Source: JABSQH01 sp965230015 (GTDB taxonomy: Bacteria; Actinomycetota; Acidimicrobiia; Acidimicrobiales; Ilumatobacteraceae). Taken from it: a stretch of DNA of 64,000 bases. Below the pieces are notes generated by a model. It had not been told where the DNA came from, searched no databases, and worked only from the letters and a program-made list of their open reading frames with translations. Shown in pieces: positions 41,659 through 50,108 of this stretch. Position 1 is the first letter of the stretch. Each line of letters begins with the position of its first letter. A program made the position numbers and the translations under genes. The DNA is taken from positions 213,161 to 277,160 of the forward strand of contig CBDDKF010000027.1 in NCBI GenBank assembly GCA_965230015.1, read 5' to 3'.

Positions 41659-42777
41659 TCAGGCCAGCTCGGCGATTCGTGGACGGATCACGTCGTTCAC
41701 GAGACGCACTCGGTCGCCGTACGGCGCGAACGAGGCCATCGCCGCGTTCACCACGACCTGCTCGATCTCGCTCCAGTCGAGTTGATGGCCGGCCACCACC
41801 GCGCCGAGTTCGGTGGACGGTGTCACGTTGCTCATCAAGCGGTTGTCGGTGTTGATGCCCACCGACAATCCGGCGCGCAGGAACGGTCCGATCGGGTGCT
41901 CGGGTACGGAATCGACTGCGCCGATCTGGACGTTGCAGGTCGGCGCCATCTCGAGGTGCACCTGATGATCGAGGACGTACTGCGCCAGCGGTCCGAGCGC
42001 GAGGTCGCCGTTGTCGTCGGTTGTCGTATCGGCGGCGAGGCGTACGCCATGACCGATGCGGTGCGCGCCGTGCGCCAGCGCATCGGAGATCAGCTCCAAA
42101 TCGGGTGGTTCGCTGGCGTGCACCGTCACGTTGAGATGCGCCGAGCGGGCGAAGGCCAACGCCTCAGCGTGGAGTGATGGCGGAAATCCGGTCTCCGCTC
42201 CCGCGAGGTCGAACCCGACGACCTTGTCGTCCCGCGACCGCAGCCGGTCGACGAGGTGGGCGATCTCCAACGAGCGGTGCTCGGTGCGCATCGCACAGCA
42301 GATCGCGTTGACGGTGATGTCGCCGCCCGTCGCGGCGACATTGCGTTCGCCGCGACGGAACCCACTCGTGACCGCGGCGACGACCTCCTCGAGCGGCAAG
42401 TGTTCCGCACCCGCCTGGTGCAGCTCCGGCGCGAAGCGCACCTCGGCATAGACGACACCGTCGGCGGCCAGGTCGATCACCGCTTCCTCGGCGATGCGCT
42501 CGATCGCCTCGGCACGCTGCATGATCGCCAGCGTGTGCTCGAACGTCGCCAGGTATTGCAAGATGTCGCCGGTGTCGGCGCCACGCGTGAACCATGCCTG
42601 CAGCGCCTCCTCGTCGGTGGCGGGCAACGCCCACCCGATGTGGTCGGCGAGCTCGAGTGCGGTCGACGGTCGCAGCCCGCCGTCGAGATGATCGTGCAAC
42701 AGCACCTTGGGAACGCGCGTCGCCAGGTCGGCGTCGAGCGCTGCCGCCTGGCGCGTTACTGCATCCCCTTGAACCAT
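41659..42777 (-). CDS. add: Adenosine deaminase (copy 2)
   Basis: The 372-residue protein is homologous to copy 1, with HDHLDGGLRPST near residue 28, ICCAMRTEHRSLE near residue 160, GFDLAGAETGFPPSLHAEA near residue 188 and TVHASEPPDLEL near residue 217, where copy 1 has HAGEAFG. The difference next to the metal and proton-transfer Glu (HAGE to HASE) still keeps a Glu. Its ATG lies inside the end of the permease gene (22-base overlap), tying it to the importer operon. It may favour a different nucleoside from copy 1. Confidence 0.9.
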   Translation of the reverse strand: MVQGDAVTRQAAALDADLATRVPKVLLHDHLDGGLRPSTALELADHIGWALPATDEEALQAWFTRGADTGDILQYLATFEHTLAIMQRAEAIERIAEEAVIDLAADGVVYAEVRFAPELHQAGAEHLPLEEVVAAVTSGFRRGERNVAATGGDITVNAICCAMRTEHRSLEIAHLVDRLRSRDDKVVGFDLAGAETGFPPSLHAEALAFARSAHLNVTVHASEPPDLELISDALAHGAHRIGHGVRLAADTTTDDNGDLALGPLAQYVLDHQVHLEMAPTCNVQIGAVDSVPEHPIGPFLRAGLSVGINTDNRLMSNVTPSTELGAVVAGHQLDWSEIEQVVVNAAMASFAPYGDRVRLVNDVIRPRIAELA

Positions 42778-44057
42778 GGGATGCCCTCCTCGGCGGGTGG
42801 CCTGAGGCGCTGTGCGCCGACCGACACGGCGATCAGCGTGACCACGTAGGGCGTCACGAACACGAGCTGGTTGTTGGGCTCTTGCGCTGCGAAGTACGCC
42901 CAGAAGGTCACCAGCGTGATCGCCGTCATCGGAACGATCGCCCGCCAGTTCTGGCTATAGATCATCCACGCCAGCACCACGAGCAACCCGAGCGCTGCGG
43001 CGAGCACGAGCGCCCGCACGAGTTCGCCGGGGTTGGTCCGCAAGGTGATGCCCTGCGCGTAGCCGAACAAGCCGGCGCCAGCTGCCGTGCCGAGGGGCAT
43101 CCAGTTGCCGAAGATCATCGTGGCCAACCCGAGGAAGCCACGACCGGCCACCTGGTTTTCCTGGTAGCGGTTGGCGAACAGCACGAGCACGGCGCCGCCC
43201 ATGCCGGCGAGGCCGCCGGAGATGGCCATCCCGGTGTAGCGCATCAAGTGCACGTTGACGCCGAGCGAGTCGGCAGCCGACGGCCGTTCTCCGGCGAAGC
43301 GCAAGCGCAGTCCGAGCGGTGTCCGCCACAGCAGATAGGCGACGCCGAAGAACAGGGCGATCGTCAGCGCCACGTCCCACGACACGTCGGACGTGATGCC
43401 CAGCAGGAAGCCGGACACGTCGGCGATCATGAACCAGCCGGTGTCCTCCAGCCAACCGAGGATGTTCGGCGAGCTCCAGCCGAACAGGTCGCCTCCGGAC
43501 AGGATCGGCACGGTGAACTCACCGATGTCACCGCTGTTGCCGGGCGACGACGTGACCGACCCGCCTTGCACGTCGGTGAACAGTTCGCTGGCCATGAATC
43601 TGGCCACGCCGGGCGCGATCAGGTTGATCGCTACGCCGGCGACGATGTGATTGACCCCGAACGTCGTGGTGGCGACGCTCATCAACAGCCCGCCCAAGAT
43701 GCCGCCGATGATGCCGCCGACGATGGCCATCCACGGTCCGAACTCCCATCCCCACCAGCCGGCGAAGATGGTGCCCATCACCATCATTCCCTCGATACCG
43801 ATGTTGATGGTGCCGCTACGTTCGGCGACCAGACCGGAGAGGCCGGCCAGGGCGATCGGCGCTGCGGTGCGCAACGCGACGCCGAAGGTACCGCTCGAGG
43901 TGAGGTCGTCGTTGCCCGACAGGATGCGCGCCGTCGACATGACGGCTACACCCACGATGGTCCACAAGAAGATCCGCCAGTGCGGCCGCTTGTGCCAGGG
44001 CTGGTCGAACGGGTCTGGCGTTGTCTCCGGGGTGGCGTTGGGCACGGTGGCGGTCAT
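42756..44057 (-). CDS. Nucleoside ABC transporter permease (NupQ/BmpD-like)
   Basis: This 433-residue inner-membrane permease has about ten hydrophobic segments and the BPD_transp_2 layout. The stretch AERSGTINIGIEGMMVMG near residue 95 is the family signature, and GINPH-type contact sites are represented by FGVNHIVAGVAINLIAPG near residue 128. The N-terminal 45 residues are a polar cytoplasmic extension. It forms a heterodimer with the permease encoded just upstream, which it overlaps by four bases. Substrate is inferred from the neighbours: two adenosine deaminases and a BmpA-type lipoprotein. Confidence 0.87.
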   Translation of the reverse strand: MTATVPNATPETTPDPFDQPWHKRPHWRIFLWTIVGVAVMSTARILSGNDDLTSSGTFGVALRTAAPIALAGLSGLVAERSGTINIGIEGMMVMGTIFAGWWGWEFGPWMAIVGGIIGGILGGLLMSVATTTFGVNHIVAGVAINLIAPGVARFMASELFTDVQGGSVTSSPGNSGDIGEFTVPILSGGDLFGWSSPNILGWLEDTGWFMIADVSGFLLGITSDVSWDVALTIALFFGVAYLLWRTPLGLRLRFAGERPSAADSLGVNVHLMRYTGMAISGGLAGMGGAVLVLFANRYQENQVAGRGFLGLATMIFGNWMPLGTAAGAGLFGYAQGITLRTNPGELVRALVLAAALGLLVVLAWMIYSQNWRAIVPMTAITLVTFWAYFAAQEPNNQLVFVTPYVVTLIAVSVGAQRLRPPAEEGIPWFKGMQ

Positions 44058-45229
44058 GACGCACCTCCCGGTGAGGTCGGTGCTGGTCGCGAGTCGCCGG
44101 ACGCAGCATCGTCATCGCCGCCGGCGGCGAGCCGCTCGTCTTGCGTCGCCTGGGCGGCTGCCGCCGCAGCTGCAGCATCGTTGCGCCGCTTCACCACTTC
44201 GTAGGCGATCACGGCGGCGAGGAGGAACGAGCCCTGGAGGATGCGACCGATCTCCGGCGGTACGCCGATCGGTCCGAGGCGCTGGGTCGCTCGCTCGATC
44301 GTGGCCCACACGATCGCGGCGGCTGCGATGCCCCCGGGGTTGTTGCGTCCGAGCAGCGCGATGCCCAGGCCGGTGAAGCCCAACATCGTCGGGAACGCAT
44401 CGCCGTACTTGTGGAAGTCCGGGTCGGCCATCAGGAACGGCAGTCCGATCATTCCGGCCACTGCGCCCGACATGAACAGGGTGATCAACACCATCTTCTT
44501 GGGGTTGACGCCCGACGACAGCGCCGCCTCGGGGTTGGTGCCGGACAGGCGCAGGTCATAGCCGAACCGGCTGCGGTTGAGCAGGATGTGGTAGCCGATG
44601 CCGAGGGCGATGGCGAACGGCAAGAAGCCGTACAACTCGACGCCCTCACCGAAGTTGAACCCGAACCATTCGAACAGACCGTTCATGAGCGGGATCTGGC
44701 CGGAGGGCGGGATCTCTTTGGTCTGCGCCACGAGTCCGCCGTTCTCCTCATCGCGGAACAGCTCGGAGAGCAAGAAGGCGCTCAACCCGATCGCGATGTA
44801 GTTGAGCATGATCGTGGAGATCACCACGTTGACGTTGCGTGTCACGTTGAGGATGCCGGCGATCAGCGCCCACGTGCCGCCGACGACGATGGCCACGAGG
44901 AAGATGAACGGCACGTGCAGTACCGGCGGCAGGTCGACCTCGGCGCCAGCCCAGCCGGCGATCAGTGCGGCGAGCAGGTACTGCCCGTTCGACCCGATGT
45001 TGAACAGGTTCATCTTGAACCCGATCGCCACCGCCACGCCCGAGATGTACAGCGGTACGGCGGTGTTGATGATGATCGTGACCGACTGGGTGGAGTCGAT
45101 CGTCTTCCACATCTCGCGGAAGGCCTCGACTGGGTCGTTGCCCGAGATGAGCAGCGCGATCGACGAGATGACGATCGCCGTGATCGCTGCGGCGACAGGA
45201 GCGATCGAAGCTCTGAGCACTCGCGACAT
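44054..45229 (-). CDS. Nucleoside ABC transporter permease (NupP/BmpC-like)
   Basis: The 391-residue permease partner has roughly nine hydrophobic segments. FKMNLFNIGSNGQYLLAALI near residue 70 is the family signature. The C-terminal tail of about 45 residues is rich in Ala, Asp and Gln and probably cytoplasmic. The ATG at 45229 overlaps the ATPase stop as TGATG, and it ends overlapping the next permease. A longer open frame upstream lies inside the ATPase gene and is a shadow. Confidence 0.88.
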   Translation of the reverse strand: MSRVLRASIAPVAAAITAIVISSIALLISGNDPVEAFREMWKTIDSTQSVTIIINTAVPLYISGVAVAIGFKMNLFNIGSNGQYLLAALIAGWAGAEVDLPPVLHVPFIFLVAIVVGGTWALIAGILNVTRNVNVVISTIMLNYIAIGLSAFLLSELFRDEENGGLVAQTKEIPPSGQIPLMNGLFEWFGFNFGEGVELYGFLPFAIALGIGYHILLNRSRFGYDLRLSGTNPEAALSSGVNPKKMVLITLFMSGAVAGMIGLPFLMADPDFHKYGDAFPTMLGFTGLGIALLGRNNPGGIAAAAIVWATIERATQRLGPIGVPPEIGRILQGSFLLAAVIAYEVVKRRNDAAAAAAAAQATQDERLAAGGDDDAASGDSRPAPTSPGGAS

Positions 45230-46806
45230 CACGACAACTCCCCCTTTCGTGCGCCGGTCATGTACGAGCCGAGATCGGATGGCGTGACGGTGTCGGGAGC
45301 GAGCTCGGCGACCAATTGGCCACGCAACATCACCAACAACCGGTCGGACAGGCCAATCAGTTCCTCGAGGTCGGCGGAGACGAGGAGCGTGGCCAAGCCC
45401 TCGGCACGGGCGTTGCGCAAGATGTCCCAGATCACCGCCTGGGCGCCGACGTCGACGCCGCGCGTGGGATGCGCCGCGAGGAGCACCTTGGGGTCGGCGG
45501 TCATCTCGCGACCCACAACCAGCTTCTGTTGGTTGCCGCCCGAGAGGGTGAATACCGGCACCTCGATGCCGGGTGTGCGCACGTCGAACTCGTCGACGAT
45601 CACGCTGGTTTGGGCGCGTGCACCGGCCCGGTCGAGCCACGGTCCCTTGGCGTACGGCGCAACGCGCTGGTGGCCGAGCGCTGCGTTCTCCCACAGCGAG
45701 AACGGCATGACGAGGCCGTCCTTGCCGCGATCCTCCGCGATGTAGCCGACGCCTCGAGCGCGCCGTTCCGCGGTCGACAGCTGGCTCACGTCGACGCCGT
45801 CGACGAGGATCGTTCCGGTGGCCTCCTGGAGTCCGACGATGGCGTTGATCAACTCGCTCTGACCGTTGCCCTCCACGCCGGCAATGCCGACGATCTCGCC
45901 GCGATGCACGGTGAAGGTCACGTCGTCGAGGACCTTGCGGGTGCCGTCTTCGCCGCCGTGGGCGAGCAGGTTGCGCACCTCGAGCACCGGGGTATCGGTC
46001 ACCGTGCTCTCGCGCGTTTCGGGGGTGGGCAGTTCGCTGCCGACCATCATCTCCGCCAGCTGGCTCGACGTGACCGAGCTCGGGTCGGGAACCTCACCGA
46101 CGGTCTTGCCTTGGCGGATCACGGTGATCGCGTCGGCGTGCTTGAGCACTTCGTCGAGCTTGTGCGAGATGAAGATCACCGTGGCGCCGTGGTCGGTCAG
46201 ATCGCGCAGCGAGGCGAAGAGCTCGTCGACCTCCTGGGGCACCAGCACGGCGGTCGGCTCGTCGAGGATCAAGATGTTGGCGCCGCGATACAGCACCTTC
46301 AGGATCTCGACACGTTGCTTGTCGCCCACGCCGAGGTCGCCGATCAGCGCGTTCGGGTCGACCTTCAAGCCGTACTGCTCGCCGAGTTCGCGGAGGCGCT
46401 GGCGGGCGCCGCCGACGTCGAGTTTCACGCCGGTGCCCGGCTCTTGGCCGAGGACGATGTTCTCCCACACCGTGAGGTTGGCGGCGAGCATGAAGTGCTG
46501 GAACACCATGCCGATGCCGACGGCGATGGCGTCCTTGGGCGAGTTGAACTCGAGGTCGCGACCCTCGACGGTGATCGTTCCCTCGTTGGGCTTGTGGGCG
46601 CCGTAGAGGGTTTTCATCAACGTGGACTTCCCGGCGCCGTTCTCGCCGACGATCGCGTGGATCGTGCCCTTGCGGACGGTCAGGTCGACGCCGTCGTTGG
46701 CTATCACCCCAGGGAATCGCTTGACGATGTCGCGTAGCTGGATGGCGATCGGATGCTCGCCGTTCGACGCTGTCTGCGACGCGCCGCCCCCCTCAGTCGA
46801 ACTCAT
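45229..46806 (-). CDS. Nucleoside/simple-sugar ABC transporter ATPase with two nucleotide-binding domains
   Basis: The 525-residue cytoplasmic ATPase has two ABC domains. In the first, Walker A GENGAGKST is near residue 55, the Q-loop is MVFQHFML near residue 100, and Walker B LDEPTAVL is near residue 181. The second has a degenerate Walker A, GVEGNGQSELI near residue 306, and the signature LSGGNQQKLVVGREM near residue 420. A degenerate second P-loop is usual in this carbohydrate/nucleoside uptake class. It lies 144 bases downstream of the bmpA gene with a strong hairpin between, and overlaps the permease gene. Confidence 0.93.
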   Translation of the reverse strand: MSSTEGGGASQTASNGEHPIAIQLRDIVKRFPGVIANDGVDLTVRKGTIHAIVGENGAGKSTLMKTLYGAHKPNEGTITVEGRDLEFNSPKDAIAVGIGMVFQHFMLAANLTVWENIVLGQEPGTGVKLDVGGARQRLRELGEQYGLKVDPNALIGDLGVGDKQRVEILKVLYRGANILILDEPTAVLVPQEVDELFASLRDLTDHGATVIFISHKLDEVLKHADAITVIRQGKTVGEVPDPSSVTSSQLAEMMVGSELPTPETRESTVTDTPVLEVRNLLAHGGEDGTRKVLDDVTFTVHRGEIVGIAGVEGNGQSELINAIVGLQEATGTILVDGVDVSQLSTAERRARGVGYIAEDRGKDGLVMPFSLWENAALGHQRVAPYAKGPWLDRAGARAQTSVIVDEFDVRTPGIEVPVFTLSGGNQQKLVVGREMTADPKVLLAAHPTRGVDVGAQAVIWDILRNARAEGLATLLVSADLEELIGLSDRLLVMLRGQLVAELAPDTVTPSDLGSYMTGARKGELS

Positions 46807-46859
46807 CGACGCCTTTCTACTCCATTCGGGAGGGCGCCCGTGAAAGCTCGCAAAACGCG

Positions 46860-46897
46860 AACGTGCGCCGCCTGCTCGAAGGCAGACGGCGCACGTT
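46860..46897 (-). terminator. Intercistronic hairpin between bmpA-like gene and ATPase
   Basis: AACGTGCGCCG at 46860-46870 and CGGCGCACGTT at 46887-46897 pair perfectly over 11 bases. An inner CTGC/GCAG extends the stem past one mismatch. It follows the binding-protein gene by about 50 bases. Partial termination or 3'-end protection here would give the usual excess of binding protein over the transporter. Confidence 0.75.
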
Positions 46898-46950
46898 GCG
46901 TGTGTTCAGGTTGTCGAGCTGCCCGCACCTACATCAGTGCGAGCCGATCA

Positions 46951-48063
46951 TCAGGGCGTTGTGGGGACTTCGATGTCGCCGGCCACGATCTGCGCGATGT
47001 ACTCATCGAGCTGCGGCACGATGTCGTCGACGAATCCACCCGAAGTGGAGTAGCCGACGCCGTCGGAGGCGAGGTCGAAGACCTGCACGCCACCCTCGAA
47101 GGTGCCGCTGGTGAACGCAGCGATCGTGTCGAAGGTGGCCACGTCGACCTTCTTCAACATCGAGGTGAGGATGTAGGGCTGGATCTCCTCGGAGACCAGG
47201 TTGAACTGGTCGGAGTCGACGCCGATCGCCCACACGTCGCCAGGCTCGCCCGCCTCGGCGGCTGCCTCGAAGGCACCCAGGCCGGAGCTACCGGCGGCCG
47301 AGTAGATGATGTCGGCGCCCTCTTCGTACTGCGCAGCAGCGATCTCGCGGCCACGTGCGGGGTCGTTGAACCCACCGAAGTCCGGCGGCTGGGTGATGTA
47401 GTTCACCAGCACCTCGATGTCGGGATCGACAGCGGCCACACCGGCTTCGTAGCCGGCCTGGAACTTCTGGATGAGGTCGTTCTCGACACCACCGATGAAG
47501 CCGACCGTGCCGGTCTGCGTCTTCAGCGCAGCTGCCGCACCGACGAGGAACGAGCCCTGCTCTTCAGCGAAGATCAGCGAGGCGACGTTGTCGGCCTCGA
47601 CGACCGAGTCGATGATGGCGAAGCTGGTGTCGGGGTTGTCGGCGCTGGCTGCGGTCATGGCGTCGCCGAACAGGAAGCCGACGGCGATGACCAGCTCGTT
47701 GCCGTCGTCGACGAGACCCTGGAGACGCTCGGAGCGGTCGCCGTCGCCGGTCGGGGTCGACTCGGCCGGTGTGATGCCGAGTTCGCCCGTGGCCTGGTCG
47801 AGGCCGGCGCCTGCGGCGTCGTTGAACGAGCGGTCGCCACGGCCGGTGATGTCGTAGACCACGCCGACGTTGACGCCTTCGCCATCGTTGACGACGTCGG
47901 AGGTGTCGCCGGTGGTGGTGGCGGTGTCCTCTTCGGCCATGTCATCGGTTGATTCGGTGGCTTCAGCGGTCGTGTCGCTGCTGCTGTCGTCGTCGTCGCC
48001 GCAGGCGGCGAGGACGAGGCCCGCTGCAAGACCGATCGCAAGCAGCTTCTTGCTCTTGATCAT
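46951..48063 (-). CDS. BmpA/PnrA-type nucleoside-binding lipoprotein
   Basis: The 370-residue extracellular lipoprotein starts at ATG 48063, with a gggga ribosome site five to nine bases before it. The lipobox LVLAAC places the lipidated Cys at residue 21. An acidic Ser/Thr/Asp linker follows to about residue 65. The BMP domain then begins NVGVVYDITGRGDRSFND and includes GVGDKQ-like turns and the ligand-pocket stretches FIGGVENDLIQKF near residue 192 and IGVDSDQ near residue 292. Members bind purine nucleosides. It is the first gene of the importer run. Confidence 0.9.
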   Translation of the reverse strand: MIKSKKLLAIGLAAGLVLAACGDDDDSSSDTTAEATESTDDMAEEDTATTTGDTSDVVNDGEGVNVGVVYDITGRGDRSFNDAAGAGLDQATGELGITPAESTPTGDGDRSERLQGLVDDGNELVIAVGFLFGDAMTAASADNPDTSFAIIDSVVEADNVASLIFAEEQGSFLVGAAAALKTQTGTVGFIGGVENDLIQKFQAGYEAGVAAVDPDIEVLVNYITQPPDFGGFNDPARGREIAAAQYEEGADIIYSAAGSSGLGAFEAAAEAGEPGDVWAIGVDSDQFNLVSEEIQPYILTSMLKKVDVATFDTIAAFTSGTFEGGVQVFDLASDGVGYSTSGGFVDDIVPQLDEYIAQIVAGDIEVPTTP

Positions 48064-48086
48064 GTATCTCCCCTTCAGAGGTACAA

Positions 48087-48110
48087 GACCGGTGCGGGGG
48101 TGCACCGGTC
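48087..48110 (-). promoter_or_regulatory. Perfect hairpin in the leader of the bmpA-like gene
   Basis: GACCGGTGC at 48087-48095 pairs exactly with GCACCGGTC at 48102-48110 around a six-base loop. It ends 23 bases before the ATG and close to the ribosome site. It could modulate translation or protect the 5' end. No known riboswitch fold is recognised. Confidence 0.5.
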
Positions 48111-48133
48111 GTTCACGTTGCGTTTGGCTACGC

Positions 48134-48145
48134 TACCAATTGGTA
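48134..48145. promoter_or_regulatory. Candidate operator palindrome TACCAATTGGTA
   Basis: This perfect 12-base palindrome is 70 bases upstream of the bmpA-like ATG and 100 bases upstream of the divergent DUF459 gene. It is AT-rich compared with its surroundings, which makes it stand out. It fits a dimeric repressor site that could control the importer; the regulator is not in the window. The remaining gap 48064-48245 shows no gene. Confidence 0.45.
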
Positions 48146-48245
48146 AGCGCCGCGCGGGGAACGACGACGGGCAACGCTGCGTTGCGGTCGCGTTTCCAGC
48201 TGGTGACCATCCGATCGGTGCGCTCGCTGCGTATCGTCGTGTGTG

Positions 48246-49268
48246 ATGGCCGCCCGCGACGAGTTCCCCGCCGACCCGCGAGGTCGTGGTCGACCGCCGG
48301 TGTCGGCGCAGCGGTATCGGGCTCGGCGGTTGGGCGTGTTGGTCGCCGTCGTGGCCGTCGGCGGGATCGTGGTGTACAGCGCGGTGCGCGCCGCGTCGGA
48401 CTACTTCGGCGACGACGGCGGTGCCGCCGGGGCGGTTGCTGGGGAAACGACTGGCACGACGACAGTCGGCGACGACACCAACACCGACGGCACCAACGTC
48501 GACGGCAACAACATCGACGACACGGATGACACGGCCGCCGACAGCGCAACCACCGTCGAATCGACCACCGCGGCCACGGTCGACACCGACGTGCAGTTCA
48601 GCCCGAGCAATCCGGCTTCGGTGCTGATCATCGGCGACAGCGATGCCGGTACGTTCGGCCCGTACCTGCAGACGTTGCTCGATGGAACCCAGCACGCCGA
48701 GACGACGCTCGACTACAAGGTGTCGAGTGGCCTTGCCCGCCCCGACTTCTTCGATTGGCCAGCCGAAGCAGCGACCAAGCTGGCCGAGGTCAATCCGGAC
48801 ATCGTGGTGGCCACGTGGGGCGGCAACGATTCGCAGGCGCTCACGGATCTGAGCGGCGAGGTGGTCGTCGGGCTGCCCGAGAACAACGAGGCGGAGTGGA
48901 CCGCCGAGTACCAGCAACGTGCCGGCGACATGATGGATCAGCTCACCGCAGGCGGCCGCACGCTGATCTGGGTGGGTATCCCCAACGACGACAATGCCGA
49001 CGTCACGGCGCGCTTGGCGATTCAGGACGAGGCCGCCAAAGCGGCCGCCGCCGAGCGCCCTGGCGTGATCTTCGTCGACACCTGGGAGCGCTTCTCGGGT
49101 CGTGATGGCGGATGGGCCGAGTTCGTCATCGACCCCCGCGACGGCGAGGGCAAGGATGTGCGCGCCGACGACGGCTTCCACCTCAACACCACCGGCGCCG
49201 AGATCCTCGCCCTCGACATCGCCCAAGAGGTGCGCGACATCCTCCGCGAGCGCGGCGCCCAGATCTGA
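48246..49268 (+). CDS. Membrane-anchored SGNH-hydrolase-like protein (DUF459)
   Basis: The 340-residue protein starts at ATG 48246 (GTG 48243 also possible). A basic N-terminus leads into a transmembrane helix at about residues 29-47, then a Thr/Asp/Asn-rich linker to residue 115. The SGNH domain has block I as VLIIGDSDAG near residue 125, block III as TWGGND near residue 192 and block V as DGFHLN near residue 310. Block I has Asp-Ser-Asp, so a Ser nucleophile is present. The family is thought to act on cell-surface glycans or O-acyl groups. It is convergent with the first enoyl-CoA-hydratase-like gene, 13 bases apart. Confidence 0.76.
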   Translation: MAARDEFPADPRGRGRPPVSAQRYRARRLGVLVAVVAVGGIVVYSAVRAASDYFGDDGGAAGAVAGETTGTTTVGDDTNTDGTNVDGNNIDDTDDTAADSATTVESTTAATVDTDVQFSPSNPASVLIIGDSDAGTFGPYLQTLLDGTQHAETTLDYKVSSGLARPDFFDWPAEAATKLAEVNPDIVVATWGGNDSQALTDLSGEVVVGLPENNEAEWTAEYQQRAGDMMDQLTAGGRTLIWVGIPNDDNADVTARLAIQDEAAKAAAAERPGVIFVDTWERFSGRDGGWAEFVIDPRDGEGKDVRADDGFHLNTTGAEILALDIAQEVRDILRERGAQI

Positions 49269-49281
49269 CCCGGATTTTCGG

Positions 49282-50070
49282 TTACTGCTGTTGGCCCCGG
49301 GCCTGGATGGCGGCGCGTCGTTCGGCGACCGCTTCGGGGCGGAAGTGGGTGCGGCGCCAGGCGCGGCCGTCGCGGGCCTCGATCTCCCAGGCGTCGTCGT
49401 CGGTGGCTACGGCGGCGTACGTCGAGCGGATCTGCCGCACCGCGGGTTGTTCGTTGCCGACGATGTCGGCGGCGATGCGGTAGGTGAACGGCAGCAGCTC
49501 GTCGTGATCGACGACGTGGTTGACCAAGCCGAACGCCAGCGCCTCGTGCGCGTCCATGAAGTTGCCGGTGAAGCTCATCTCACGCGCTCGGCGCACGCCG
49601 ATCGCTTGGGGGAGGAGCACGGTGAGCCCCCAACCCGGCATCACGCCGACGCGGGTGTGCGTATCACCGAACTTGGCGTGTTCGCTGGCGACGAGGAAGT
49701 CGCAGTTGAGGGCGAGTTCGAACCCGCCGGTGACGGCCACGCCGTTGATCGCGCCGATCAGCGGTTTCGACAGTCGCGGAAAAGGGCCACGCACGCCGTC
49801 GCGGTTGCGGCTGCCGTCGGCTCCCGAGCCCCCGCCCAGGTTGCCGCCGGTCGAGCCCAGCTCCTTCAGGTCGAGACCGGCGCAGAACGCCGGATCGGAG
49901 CCGGTGAGCACGATCACGTCGACGGCGTCGTCGGCCTCTGCGGCGGCGAGTCGTTCGGGGAGCAGCCGCAGCACCTCGCTCGACAAGGCGTTGCGCGCAT
50001 CGGGCCGGTTCAACGTGACCGTGGCGATGCGCTCGTGAACCGCGTACCGCACGGGGCTGTCGTCGCTCAT
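49282..50070 (-). CDS. Enoyl-CoA hydratase/isomerase family protein
   Basis: The 262-residue crotonase-fold protein has RIATVTLNRPDARNALSS near residue 14, oxyanion-hole stretches FCAGLDLKEL near residue 63 and GVAVTGGFELALNCD near residue 106, and RVGVMPGWGLT near residue 140. The first catalytic Glu is present in GGFELA. The position of the second (usually in a PExxxG turn) reads THTRVG, so it is lost. Hydration of standard enoyl-CoA may be impaired and another crotonase reaction is possible. A Gly/Ser/Arg-rich insertion lies at residues 74-92. Confidence 0.84.
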   Translation of the reverse strand: MSDDSPVRYAVHERIATVTLNRPDARNALSSEVLRLLPERLAAAEADDAVDVIVLTGSDPAFCAGLDLKELGSTGGNLGGGSGADGSRNRDGVRGPFPRLSKPLIGAINGVAVTGGFELALNCDFLVASEHAKFGDTHTRVGVMPGWGLTVLLPQAIGVRRAREMSFTGNFMDAHEALAFGLVNHVVDHDELLPFTYRIAADIVGNEQPAVRQIRSTYAAVATDDDAWEIEARDGRAWRRTHFRPEAVAERRAAIQARGQQQ

Positions 50071-50108
50071 TGCGCCATTGTGGCGTCAACGAGGGTGCCC
50101 GGAACGGG

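Noticed and set aside
45230..45694. Upstream extension of the NupP-like permease
   Set aside because: The extension lies inside the ATPase gene in another frame; the ATG with a TGATG overlap is the normal arrangement.
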